Assembly: GCA_030278955.1 (NCBI GenBank)
Contig: JAOANR010000005.1
Coordinates: 29,379,849-29,443,848 of the forward strand
DNA length: 64,000 bases
Reading direction: 5' to 3'
Origin: Hygrophila difformis
Taxonomy: Eukaryota > Streptophyta > Magnoliopsida > Lamiales > Acanthaceae
Shown: positions 1-10,201 of the stretch, piece by piece
Position numbering within the stretch: position 1 is the first letter of the stretch
Layout of the letters: every line of letters starts with the position of its first letter
Program-made: the position numbers and the translations under genes
The notes under the pieces: model-generated
Seen by the model: the letters and a program-made list of their open reading frames with translations, nothing else
The model's database searches: none
Told to the model about the DNA's origin: nothing

Positions 1-882
1 TCATCTCAAATCTTCAACAAGAGAAGGCAAACAAGTCCATATGCCTTGTCCTCAATCTTCATTGATTCATCTTGATGATTGATTAACAACATAGAGTTCT
101 TCAAGCTCTAAGTGTTTGAAAACCCTAAAAGGAATCACTCATTTTAGGGGGATGATCTTTTGGAGATGCTTGCAAAATGCTAAGACTTAATTCATTCAAA
201 CAAAAGATGATTACAATGGAGGAGGAGGACATATTTATAGGTGTCCATGGTCCCCACACTATTACAAAAGATTTAACAAGCCCACTAGTAATTCTAAACA
301 ACTACTAGAACTTAACATAAGTAAGTAAAGCAAGAAAAGCCCAAAAACCAATAAAAAGGCCCAAAATTCTGTCTCGCGCGCGCTGTGACGATTCTGCTGC
401 TGGAGCTCGCGCCATACTTCTCGCGTTGTCTTGACATCGCGTGGAGCGAGGTCCGAACTTTTGAAGGATTATGGTGAGGAGCTCGCGACATGCCTATGTT
501 TGACATCGCGTGTAGCGAGGTGATGTCGCGTGGGCTCATGGCGAGGATCTTCATCAGAATTTTGGCTAAGTCTGGAATTTTTGGTCTCCTCTTCCATTTT
601 CTTCCTCCTTATGCTGGTATACGTTCTCTTGCATCTGGAGGTCCGCTTTTGGCTCAAAATCAACTTAAACGTGCCGGGTCCATGGGGATGGATCCCGGGC
701 TTTCTCCCGACTCGTACTGAAGCAGCATCTTTACTCCTGTTTCGCGTCCGACTGCTTTCTGCATTTCTTCTTCAAAGTTCTGCTTCAGTAATTCAGCAAC
801 TTGATGGGTGAACTTCTTGGCTCGACTTCTCGAACAAGGACCATCGGGGAATGTAAGTGCTACAGTTGTGGCTTCCATGCCA
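1..882 (-). repeat. E1 3' LTR (partial)
   Basis: Direct repeat of 7455-8336 at a constant offset of 7454. It ends in CATGCCA at 882, immediately before the purine tract. Its inner edge encodes the last residues and the stop of the gag-pol ORF (stop at 660). About 214 bp of its outer end lie outside the window. Confidence 0.95.
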
Positions 883-3800
883 TTCCCTCCCCCTTCGGAA
901 GGTTGAGCCATCAACCGACTAGAATCTTCCTCGTCCCGTTCAAACAGCACAAGATCTGCAACATTAAAACTTGGATTAATGTTCCCATATTCTTCAGGTA
1001 ATTCTAACTTATACGCATTATCATTAATCCGCTCTAAAACTTTAAAAGGTCCATCTCCTCGGGGAGATAATTTGCTGCGTCTTTTTGCTGGGAATCTCTC
1101 CTTTCTGAGGTGAAGCCACACCCAGTCCCCTGGTTTTAGTACCAGTCTCTTTCTTCCCCTATCATGATACTTCGCATAAGTCTCCGCAGATTTGATCAGG
1201 CTCTCCTTGACATTCTTATGTAGATCTTTAATTGCTCGAGCCCTGTTCCTGCCATTTACATTTAAATGCTCATTGCTAGGCAATGGCAGAAGATCAATCG
1301 GTGTTAGGGGGTTAAAACCATAAACCACTTCAAACGGAGATATATGAGTTGCACTATGGATATGCCTATTATATGCAAATTCAATGTAAGGTAGGCATTC
1401 ATCCCAACTCTTATGATTAGATGCAGTAATGATACGAAGTAAATTACCCAATACCCTGTTAACAGCTTCGGTCTGGCCATCTGTTTGGGGGTGGAATGCG
1501 GTTGAAAACAGCAACCTCGTACCAATCTCACTCCATAGGGACTTCCAGAAGTAGCTAATGAACTTCACGTCTCGGTCAGACACAATTGACTTTGGAATCC
1601 CATGCAGTCTAACAATCTCCTTGAAGAATAACTTGGCAATGTGTAGTGCATCACTGGTTTTTGTGCAAGGCAAGAAATGAGCCATCTTCGAGAATCTATC
1701 TACCACCACAAATATTGAATCTTTTCCTCTTGCAGTTCGTGGTAGTCCAAGCACAAAATCCATTGAGATATCTAGCCACGGTCCAGCTGGTACAGGTAGC
1801 GCTTGATATAATCCATGAGGCTTGACCGTAGACTTTGCCTTCAAGCACACTATGCACTTTGCAATGAAGTCTTCGACTTGTTTTCTCATACCAGGCCAAT
1901 AAAACTTCTCAGAAAGTATCTCAGCTGTAGCATTCTTCCCGAAATGTCCCATTAGATGTCCATTATGGGCTTCGTGAATCAGTAGATCTCTAACTGAGCC
2001 CCTGGGAATACACAGCTTGTTCTCCCGGTATAGAAAACCATCTAACCTTGAAAATTCTTTGAAAGCATGTACCTTAGTCTCTCGGTATGCTTCTTCAAAA
2101 TCAGGATCCGTTGTGTATAGAGCTTTGATGTGCTCGAATCCTAACAAGTGAGTTGTGGCAAGAGCAGCAAGGGTGGCTCTTCTAGACAAAGCATCTGCAA
2201 CTACATTATCCTTCCCTTTCTTGTAACGGATGACATAAGGGAATCCTTCAATAAACTGGCTCCAACGTGCATGACGCTTGCTGAGTTGATCTTGACCCCG
2301 AATATGCTTCAAGGTTTCATGATCTGTGTTGATCACAAATTCTCTACCTCGAAGATAATGTTGCCACACTCTCAAAGACCTGACCACAGCATAAAGTTCC
2401 TTATCATAGGTAGAATAATTCAACTGTGCACCTGAGAACTTCTCACTGTGATAAGCAATCGGTCTTCCTTCCTGGATTAACACTGCTCCCAATCCCGTTC
2501 CTGATGCATCACATTCAACTTCGAACGGTAGATCAAAATTTGGTAAGGCGAGCACTGGAGCATGTGTTAGTTTCTCCTTCAACGAATTGAACGCTTTCTC
2601 CTCCGTTGGCCCCCACTTAAAAGGATTGTCCTTTTTAAGTAGCGCTGTAAGGGGCGCGGCAATGACACTGAATTGAGAAACAAAACGGCGGAAAAATCCA
2701 CAAAGTCCTAAAAACTGGCGAATCTCATGCACACTCTTAGGAGGAGGCCAATCAGAAATGGCTTTAACTTTGGTCTCGTCGACCTTGAGACCTCCCTGTC
2801 CGACCACAAAACCCAAGAAGTTCAGCTCCTTTGTATGAAAAGTACACTTCTCCATGTTGGCATAAAGCTTCACTTCTCGCAATTTGTTGATTACCTGCAA
2901 AACGTGACGAATGTGATCAGATTCGCTCGAACTATAAATCAGAATGTCATCGAAATAAACTACTACAAATTTGCCAATAAAAGAACGAAGAGTCTCATTC
3001 ATGAGACGCATGAAAGTAGACGGAGCATTGGTTAACCCAAATGGCATCACAAGCCATTCATATAAGCCGAACTTGGTCTTAAAAGCTGTCTTCCATTCTT
3101 CTCCCGGTTTGACTCGGATTTGATGGTAGCCACTTCTAAGATCAATCTTGGAAAATATGTTAGCATGTCCAAGCTCGTCTAACATATCATCAAGGCGGGG
3201 GATCGGGTGCCGGTACTTGATTGTGATGGCATTCACTGCACGACAATCTACGCACATCCTCCAAGTTCCATCTTTCTTAGGAACTAAGAGTACAGGTCCT
3301 GCACATGGTGACAAACTTTCTCGCACCCATCCTTTATCTAGCAGATTCTGAACTTGCTTCTGAATTTCCTTGGTCTCTTCGGGACTCATTCGGTAAGCTG
3401 GTCTATTCGGAATAGATGCTCCAGGCACAAAGTCGATCTGATGTTCAATGCCTCTCAAAGGTGGTAAGCCTGGTGGAACTTCCTCAGGAAATACATCCTT
3501 GTTGTCTTCCAGCATCCTAGAAAAATCCACAGGAATTTCAGGTGTAGCATTGCAAGTTCGTTTAATCAAATCAGCAGGTTTATAATAGGCAAGAAAACAG
3601 TGACCTGTTGTGTCGTCGCCTTGAATAGCTTGCTTGAAATCAGTCTTTGATAGCAGAAGGCAGGTCTCAGAGGATTCATGTCTAATCTCTACAGTAGATA
3701 CCTTGGTCTTTCCTTTTTGCTTTGCCTTGTGCTCTTCTTCTTCTTTCTTCATATTCTCCCTGAGTCTTTCCTGGTCTATCTTGATTATCCTGGGAGGGAG

Positions 3801-5621
3801 CGGCTTTATAGTGTACAACTTCTTGCAATACAGAAAACTTAAAGAATTAGCACGACCCTCGTATTTTACATCTCTATCGAACAACCATGGTCGACCTAGA
3901 AGAACATGACACGCGGTCATGGGTACCACATCACAGACAATCTTTTCAGCATATGAACCAATCTTGATAGGAACTTTGGCTCTTTGGTTCACTTTCAGAG
4001 TTCCATTGTCATTCATCCAATGAAGGTGATATGGCTTCGGATGCTCTTCGACTGGTAGTTCTAACCTGCGAATCACATAAGTGCTAACCACATTAGTACA
4101 ACTACCATTACCAACAATTACAGAAGCCAAATTACCATTAATATCACAATGACAATGAAAAAGATTCTCCCTTTGTTCATCAAGTGGTGGATCAACTTTG
4201 TCTGCACTAAGAGATCTCATAGCCACAAAGGTGGTTAAGACTCTTTCTCCTTCTTCTTCAATGACCTCATGATCACCACTGACATCCTCAATTGTAGGAG
4301 GTTCTGGTTCTTCTTCAGATGCTTCTTCATCGGATTCTAGAATCTTCAGATGACCACTTTCAAGAATAGCAACCCTTTTGGTGAAAGGGCATTCATTTGC
4401 ATAATGTCCTTTCCTTTGGCACTTAAAACACATAACATCTTTGATGTCTCTCTTGGGTCGTTCTGGTTGCGCTTTTGGTGCAGGAGCCTGGTAAGCTTTG
4501 AACTCTTTGGCAAGTTCAAACCCTTTTGGTTGAGGAGGCTTGGGTTTATCTTCAATTCTTGGCCACGTTTTTCCTGACCAATCCTTACCAGGCCAAGGTT
4601 TGCTTGGTCCAGAGGAACTACTTCCAAATGTAACCCGTGGCGCTCTTCTATGCTGTGCCTCGATTTTGGCTGCAAGATGCACCAAATCCTCAGTGTGATC
4701 GTAACCTCTCAAGTCAACCTCATCTCTGATGTCCTTTCGAAGCCCTTCCATGAATCTAGAATTCGTGATCTCCTCATCTTCTCGAACTCCACAACGGGTC
4801 ATCAACTTTTCCATCTCTTGATAATATTCATTGACCGTCTTGTTGCCTTGAGTCAGAGTCGTCATTTTGTGATACAAACCCCTTCTATAGTAGGAAGGTA
4901 CAAAACGCTGTTGCATCAGTCTAACCAAGTCATCCCAAGTCTCGGTTGGCCTGAAACCACGTTCCCTGATTTCCTTCGCAGTCTTCTGCCACCAAGCTAA
5001 AGCATAATCTTTAAACTGAGTGACTGCAATCTGTACCTTCTTCCTTTCTGAATAATTGTGGCAATCAAAAATCAATTCAATCGAATCCTTCCACTCAATG
5101 AATTCAGCAGGGTCAGGAGTTCCTTTGAACACAGGAAGATCAAATTTGATTCCTTTAATCTCTTGCTCCTCATCCTGATTATTCTGATACCTTCGGCCTC
5201 TTGGTGCTCTAGGTCCTCGAGGTGCTGCTACAGGTGGGGGTGGTGGAGCATTGTATCCCTCAGGTGCTCTAGGTCCCCGGTGCGCATGGTATTGTTCCTC
5301 AAGATCCTGTTCTGCTTCAGCCATGTCATCATCAGGATGAATTTCACTGTGTTCAGTATCCGGTGTATTGTGTGGAGCATTTGGATTCGGTATTTCAATA
5401 TCTCCCGCTAGATGTCTTTGCACCGTTCGGTTGATGTGTTGCTCCACAGCAGTGCCTTGTAACCTGAGTCTGTCCTCAAGTTCGGTGTGCAGTCCCTCAA
5501 TCTGACTATCCACTTTTGTATTAATATCCTCAATCTTTTTATCAATTCGTTCCATTTTCTGGTTGAGTGATTGGAGGAAATTAATGATTTCTGAGTTGGA
5601 TGATCCGGATACACCTGCCAT
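660..5621 (-). CDS. E1 Gag-Pol polyprotein, 1653 aa, protease aspartate changed
   Basis: One open frame encodes the full retrotransposon polyprotein. Order: N-terminal coiled coil (about 1-70), Gag core with FKGTPDPAEF and WWQK, CCHC zinc knuckle at 398-411, protease region, reverse transcriptase with YFDD at 889-892, RNase H, integrase with an HHCC region and catalytic D1288, D1349 and E1385 (35 residues between the last two), and a tail with GPCSRSRAKKF. The protease motif reads VGNGSC where E2-E5 have VDNGSC, so residue 504 is Gly instead of the catalytic Asp (codon 4110-4112). The start is the ATG of MAGVSG, matching the MAG start of all relatives. The stop lies in the 3' LTR. The protein would act in cytoplasmic particles and then in nuclear integration, but this copy should not mature its own particles. 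Confidence 0.95.
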   Translation of the reverse strand: MAGVSGSSNSEIINFLQSLNQKMERIDKKIEDINTKVDSQIEGLHTELEDRLRLQGTAVEQHINRTVQRHLAGDIEIPNPNAPHNTPDTEHSEIHPDDDMAEAEQDLEEQYHAHRGPRAPEGYNAPPPPPVAAPRGPRAPRGRRYQNNQDEEQEIKGIKFDLPVFKGTPDPAEFIEWKDSIELIFDCHNYSERKKVQIAVTQFKDYALAWWQKTAKEIRERGFRPTETWDDLVRLMQQRFVPSYYRRGLYHKMTTLTQGNKTVNEYYQEMEKLMTRCGVREDEEITNSRFMEGLRKDIRDEVDLRGYDHTEDLVHLAAKIEAQHRRAPRVTFGSSSSGPSKPWPGKDWSGKTWPRIEDKPKPPQPKGFELAKEFKAYQAPAPKAQPERPKRDIKDVMCFKCQRKGHYANECPFTKRVAILESGHLKILESDEEASEEEPEPPTIEDVSGDHEVIEEEGERVLTTFVAMRSLSADKVDPPLDEQRENLFHCHCDINGNLASVIVGNGSCTNVVSTYVIRRLELPVEEHPKPYHLHWMNDNGTLKVNQRAKVPIKIGSYAEKIVCDVVPMTACHVLLGRPWLFDRDVKYEGRANSLSFLYCKKLYTIKPLPPRIIKIDQERLRENMKKEEEEHKAKQKGKTKVSTVEIRHESSETCLLLSKTDFKQAIQGDDTTGHCFLAYYKPADLIKRTCNATPEIPVDFSRMLEDNKDVFPEEVPPGLPPLRGIEHQIDFVPGASIPNRPAYRMSPEETKEIQKQVQNLLDKGWVRESLSPCAGPVLLVPKKDGTWRMCVDCRAVNAITIKYRHPIPRLDDMLDELGHANIFSKIDLRSGYHQIRVKPGEEWKTAFKTKFGLYEWLVMPFGLTNAPSTFMRLMNETLRSFIGKFVVVYFDDILIYSSSESDHIRHVLQVINKLREVKLYANMEKCTFHTKELNFLGFVVGQGGLKVDETKVKAISDWPPPKSVHEIRQFLGLCGFFRRFVSQFSVIAAPLTALLKKDNPFKWGPTEEKAFNSLKEKLTHAPVLALPNFDLPFEVECDASGTGLGAVLIQEGRPIAYHSEKFSGAQLNYSTYDKELYAVVRSLRVWQHYLRGREFVINTDHETLKHIRGQDQLSKRHARWSQFIEGFPYVIRYKKGKDNVVADALSRRATLAALATTHLLGFEHIKALYTTDPDFEEAYRETKVHAFKEFSRLDGFLYRENKLCIPRGSVRDLLIHEAHNGHLMGHFGKNATAEILSEKFYWPGMRKQVEDFIAKCIVCLKAKSTVKPHGLYQALPVPAGPWLDISMDFVLGLPRTARGKDSIFVVVDRFSKMAHFLPCTKTSDALHIAKLFFKEIVRLHGIPKSIVSDRDVKFISYFWKSLWSEIGTRLLFSTAFHPQTDGQTEAVNRVLGNLLRIITASNHKSWDECLPYIEFAYNRHIHSATHISPFEVVYGFNPLTPIDLLPLPSNEHLNVNGRNRARAIKDLHKNVKESLIKSAETYAKYHDRGRKRLVLKPGDWVWLHLRKERFPAKRRSKLSPRGDGPFKVLERINDNAYKLELPEEYGNINPSFNVADLVLFERDEEDSSRLMAQPSEGGGNGMEATTVALTFPDGPCSRSRAKKFTHQVAELLKQNFEEEMQKAVGRETGVKMLLQYESGESPGSIPMDPARLS
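883..895 (-). other. E1 polypurine tract
   Basis: Minus-strand AAGGGGGAGGGAA directly against the 3' LTR start (TGGCATGG). This is the expected primer for plus-strand DNA synthesis. The tract also lies in the coding frame, just before the Pol tail. Confidence 0.9.
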
Positions 5622-7214
5622 GACTTCAGAAAAATATACAACTACAGATATATATGTATAAAAGAGTTAGTAGAAATATGAACAAGAAACTATCACTCGG
5701 AATAACACACTTTGAGTCACAACCAAATATTCAATCCTGGATTAGTCCACAACTGGTCCGATGCTTCCGCAATTAGTTTCAATCGCACCTTGATAGTGAG
5801 AATTGAGGATAGAAGTTGCGTACGCACAATGCAAGAACCAAGTTGCAATTGTTCGACTCAATCAAGTAACCGCATAGAGTGTATGTAAATGCAATGCAAG
5901 GAATTATGTTCTAGATATTAGTCAGTTATTGCACCAAATAATTCCAATTCCTCACAGTATAAAGTGTACTCACAAAATTCTGAAAAGTGAAAAGCTCACT
6001 GCACTCGACTCCCGCGATTACAACCCGAGTTTAGAAATTAAGGGAAAACGCCTTAAATTTGAGAAAGTAATTCAGTGGCTTCAATGGCTCGGTTTCACTT
6101 GTTGGAGAGGAATTCCAATCTCAGTACATTGACTGATGAAACTTCAACCCTGTGTTCTTGACAAAGTCAGAGGAACCAAGTGCCAGCTATCTATCCACTT
6201 TAAATTAAATTCCCAAATTAAGCAAGCAGGTGATGAAAAATAAATCCAAGCAAGTAGGAGTAGAAATGTGGCGTGGGGATGGAAGTAATATGGCGTGTGG
6301 GAATTATGAAATGGAAGCAAGTAGGACAAAGGTACAAGCTAGTAAACAAATAGCTCAAAGGTACAAGTCCCAAGCAAGTAGCTCAACCTATTACTTCTTC
6401 AACATGGCGTGAGAAATGGTGGGACATGGCGTGGGGAAATTTTATTTTGGAAGCAAGTAGATGGAGAGTACACAATTGTTGACTTTGATAAATGCTTTCA
6501 CACCTTGAAAGTTATAAGTCTCCCAAATTTTCACTTAATAGGGCGTGAGGGAGGAGACAAGAAGCTTGACATATTTGACTTTTCAAAGCAATGATGGTAT
6601 TAGCTTCATAGCCCACAAATTTGATCAAATCACTCACCAATTTCTATCAAGGGTGACGGCAAGAGAAGCTTTATATCACTTCAACTTTTTATCTCTTCCA
6701 AAGCCATGATTATGTCTCCTTAAACACATAGGAAATCTGAATTTTTGGATTCAAAAGTTTTCCCAAGAGCAAGATGAATATGGATGAAGAACACTCAAGA
6801 ACTCAAGAACACTCAAATTGGAATTTTAAGTTGCAATATGCTAATTAATAATAAGAACAAGTTTCCACAACATTAACATATGCATACAAGAGTCCAAAAT
6901 GTTGGAAAACTAAAGACAAACACAAGATTATGAAGATTGAAGTCCAAAAGTGGTGGAAAATTCGAGTTTAGCTCAAGAACACACATGAACTTCAAAAATT
7001 CATAACTTTCACATACGAACTCGGAATTAAGCTTGTGATATATGAAAATTCATCTACTCGACGAGAGGATTTCAAATATATGCCCAGATTTCAGAAATTC
7101 CAAGTATTGAGTTCGTGACGGTCCAAAACAGATTCTGTCCAGATTTTTGGGTTTTCAAATTTTTCGATTTTTATGAGTTTTTGAATATGGAGTCACAAGA
7201 AAGTTCCAACAGTA
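5622..7214 (-). other. E1 5' leader (untranslated)
   Basis: AT-rich 1.6 kb between PBS and gag with no convincing ORF. Two blocks recur in the leaders of the other elements: an odd palindrome CTCGACGAG at 7057-7065, and a block near gag at about 5820-5866 containing cgcacaatgcaaga and gttcgactc. These are candidate RNA dimerisation or packaging signals by inference only. Confidence 0.7.
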
Positions 7215-7226
7215 GCTCTGATACCA
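7215..7226 (-). other. E1 primer-binding site (tRNA-iMet)
   Basis: Minus-strand TGGTATCAGAGC, the common plant PBS complementary to the 3' end of initiator tRNA-Met, 14 nt from the LTR edge. Confidence 0.92.
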
Positions 7227-7240
7227 AAATTCTAAACTAA

Positions 7241-8336
7241 TGCCATGGATCTTGTTGGAAACATTCTTGTAAAATACAAAGAGAAAAGATGACTAAGCTA
7301 GTAAGTGAAAAAGAAAAGGATAGGGAAGCTCCAACTCTTCATATCAACCAAGAAAAGCAAACAAGCCCACAAGTCTTGTCCTCAAATCCGCATTAGATCC
7401 AAAGTGTTGGTAGTAATCTTCTTGGCAAGCTTCAATACCAAGTTGATGAAGAAATCATCTCAAATCTTCAACAAGAGAAGGCAAACAAGTCCATATGCCT
7501 TGTCCTCAATCTTCATTGATTCATCTTGATGATTGATTAACAACATAGAGTTCTTCAAGCTCTAAGTGTTTGAAAACCCTAAAAGGAATCACTCATTTTA
7601 GGGGGATGATCTTTTGGAGATGCTTGCAAAATGCTAAGACTTAATTCATTCAAACAAAAGATGATTACAATGGAGGAGGAGGACATATTTATAGGTGTCC
7701 ATGGTCCCCACACTATTACAAAAGATTTAACAAGCCCACTAGTAATTCTAAACAACTACTAGAACTTAACATAAGTAAGTAAAGCAAGAAAAGCCCAAAA
7801 ACCAATAAAAAGGCCCAAAATTCTGTCTCGCGCGCGCTGTGACGATTCTGCTGCTGGAGCTCGCGCCATACTTCTCGCGTTGTCTTGACATCGCGTGGAG
7901 CGAGGTCCGAACTTTTGAAGGATTATGGTGAGGAGCTCGCGACATGCCTATGTTTGACATCGCGTGTAGCGAGGTGATGTCGCGTGGGCTCATGGCGAGG
8001 ATCTTCATCAGAATTTTGGCTAAGTCTGGAATTTTTGGTCTCCTCTTCCATTTTCTTCCTCCTTATGCTGGTATACGTTCTCTTGCATCTGGAGGTCCGC
8101 TTTTGGCTCAAAATCAACTTAAACGTGCCGGGTCCATGGGGATGGATCCCGGGCTTTCTCCCGACTCGTACTGAAGCAGCATCTTTACTCCTGTTTCGCG
8201 TCCGACTGCTTTCTGCATTTCTTCTTCAAAGTTCTGCTTCAGTAATTCAGCAACTTGATGGGTGAACTTCTTGGCTCGACTTCTCGAACAAGGACCATCG
8301 GGGAATGTAAGTGCTACAGTTGTGGCTTCCATGCCA
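7241..8336 (-). repeat. E1 5' LTR (1096 bp)
   Basis: Complete LTR, TGCCATGG...CATGCCA on the plus strand. On the minus strand U3 runs from 8336 to the TATA box near 7690. It holds the Pol tail coding piece at its outer edge and a CpG-rich segment at 7824-8000 with GACATCGCG, GATGTCGCG and CTCGCG motifs in both orientations. Confidence 0.95.
7681..7700 (-). promoter_or_regulatory. E1 LTR TATA box inside inverted repeat
   Basis: Plus strand GGACATATTTATAGGTGTCC. The minus strand reads CTATAAATAT flanked by the perfect arms GGACA and TGTCC. It sits about 130 bp downstream of the CpG-rich U3 segment and should set the start of R. Confidence 0.7.
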
Positions 8337-8642
8337 TAGGTCATTCCCAACACTTTGCCTTTTCAACCTTTGAAATGAATTAAATGATGAACACTTGGAG
8401 AGTGTATTTTCTTTGTTTGAAAGGTCACATGAATTCTTCCACCAAGGTTGGATTCCTTTTGAGTATTTGAGGTGTGCTCAATCGTGTCGACACCTTGAGG
8501 ATATCGGTTGAGGGATTGATGAACACTTATGTGTTAGTAAATCCAATATTGAGTATCCAATGAGGTAATCTCACCTATCCTTTTATCTTTGATTTCATCT
8601 TGTTCTTGTTTGTAAATCGTATCCAATCCTCGATCCATGGCA
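8337..8642 (+). mobile_element. Y: 3' end of an LTR, split by E1
   Basis: The segment ends cctcgatccatggca, the same LTR terminus as E3 (aatcgatccatggca), and then joins reverse-transcriptase coding sequence of X. This fits a + strand LTR element inserted in X, with its 3' LTR now interrupted by E1; the rest of Y lies left of the window. The 5 bp after the end (gacac, 8643-8647) is the candidate TSD but cannot be checked. Confidence 0.65.
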
Positions 8643-9313
8643 GACACCTCCTACTAACATAGGAGAAATTAGGAGTTTTCTTGGATTATGTGGCTTCTTT
8701 AGGAGATTTGTTGCTAACTTTAGCATTATTGCCTCTCCTTTGACAGGGCTATTGAAGAAAGGAGTGCCATTCAAATGGGGCAAGGATCAACATGAAGCAT
8801 TTGAAACACTCAAGTCAAAGCTCACACAAGCACCGGTGTTGGCACTACCTAATTTCGAGAAGACATTCGAGTTGGAATGTGATGCCTCGGGTAAAGGCAT
8901 GGGCGCGGTGTTGCTCCAAGAGCATATCATAGTGAGAAATTTGGTGGAGCGGTATTGAATTATCCTACTTATGATAAAGAACTCTATGCTATTGTTTGTG
9001 CTTTGAAAACTTGGCAACATTATTTGTTAGCAAAGGAGTTTGTGATTCATACGGATCATGAGACGTTGAAGCACTTGAGGAGTCAACAAAAGCTCAATAG
9101 GAGGCATGCCGGATGGATATCCTTCATAGAGACTTTTCCCTACATCATCAAATACAAGAAGGGAAAAGACAACATTGTGGCCGACGCCTTGTCTAGGCGT
9201 GTTACTTTAGTTGCTTTTGCCTCTACCCACTTGTTAGGGTTTGAGCATATTAAAACCATGTATCCGGACGATAAGGACTTTGGTGAACTTTATGCGTTGT
9301 GCCATAATGACGT
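8643..9313 (+). pseudogene. X: Ty3/gypsy RT/RNase H fragment
   Basis: Translates as the C-terminal part of RT and RNase [45 protein letters not shown], then [22 protein letters not shown], and [17 protein letters not shown]. About four residues are lost after LLQE (near 8920), shifting the frame, so the gene is dead. The 5' side is cut by Y at 8643 and the 3' side by E2 at 9313. It is clearly diverged from E1-E6 and is the oldest layer of the left nest. Confidence 0.9.
9309..9313. repeat. E2 target-site duplication GACGT (left)
   Basis: GACGT directly before the E2 LTR start, repeated at 27266-27270 after the other LTR. This proves that the two distant LTRs bound one insertion. Confidence 0.93.
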
Positions 9314-10188
9314 TGCCATGGATCGGATTAGACACATATTCATGGATGAACAAAGTGAAGAACATGAAAATGGAAAAATAAAAGATAATGGGATTACCAA
9401 GTCGGAAGGCTCAACCTTGGACCAATCACACACCGAATGTGCTACGAGTCCCTCGATCGACAATCCTAGTGGCTACGATACGATTGAACACATCCCATGC
9501 TCAAAAGGAATCCAAACCGAATGGATGAACTCATGGGTGACCTTTCAAACAAAGTATATATATTCACTCTCCAAGTGTTTCAACATATATTCATTCAAAA
9601 GGTGAAAATGAGGCAAAGTTAGGAAGGACCTATATATAGGTGTCCCAAAACACAAGTGTTTAAACAACCCTAAACTAGGAATAAACAAACAAGGGAAATA
9701 ACAAGAAACCCTAAAGCTACTTTGTCCCTAAAGGGGTTTTGTCGCGATCCAAGGGCTTGGTCGCGATACCGGCCTCCGCGACAGGGGGGGGGCTTTCGCG
9801 ACAAGGCTTCCGCGACAAGGGCTCCTCTTCCGCGACAAGGACTTCCGCGACAAAGGGGCTTCCGCGACAAAGGCTTCCGCGACAAGAGGGCTTCCGCGAA
9901 AAAGGCTTCCGCGACAAAGGCTTCCGCGACAAAGGGCTTCCGCGACAAAGGCTTCCGCGACAAAGGCTCCTCTAGCGACAGGGGGCGGTGGTTCGCGACT
10001 CAGCTTGCTCTATCTGAATTAGTAGCTTTAGTCCCATCTTCCCTGCTTTAGCTTTCAACAGCTCCTCTTCAAAATTCCGGTTCAGCAGCTCAGCAACTCT
10101 GGTTGTAAACTTCCTAGTCCGCTGTTGGGATACCGGTCCGTCAGGAAATGCGGGGATCAACAGTGCTCTTGTTCCGGCTTCCATGCCA
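9314..10188 (-). repeat. E2 3' LTR (875 bp)
   Basis: Plus strand TGCCATGGATCGG...CTTCCATGCCA, paired with 26457-27265. It contains the Pol tail, the stop codon at 9972 and the longer version of the CTTCCGCGACAAAGG minisatellite. Confidence 0.94.
9741..10000. repeat. E2 U3 minisatellite, long allele
   Basis: Tandem 15-bp units close to CTTCCGCGACAAAGG, with GTCGCGAT and TAGCGACAG variants at the edges. The other LTR has fewer units (26880-27076). Long ORFs here on both strands come from the 15-bp period and are not genes. Confidence 0.9.
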
Positions 10189-10201
10189 TCCCCACCCCCT
10201 T
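10189..10201 (-). other. E2 polypurine tract
   Basis: Minus-strand AAGGGGGTGGGGA directly against the 3' LTR start. Confidence 0.9.

Larger units (their letters stand above)
1..8336 (-). mobile_element. E1: Ty3/gypsy LTR retrotransposon, left LTR truncated by window edge
   Basis: Nearly complete element read right to left: 5' LTR 7241-8336, PBS 7215-7226, leader, gag-pol ORF 5621-660, purine tract 883-895, and 3' LTR ending at 882 and running off the left edge. The LTR termini are TGCCATGG and CATGCCA on the plus strand. I saw no difference between the two LTR copies over the shared 882 bp, which points to a recent insertion. The right flank starts with taggt (8337-8341); the matching TSD lies outside the window. 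The target is the LTR end of another element (Y). Confidence 0.95.
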
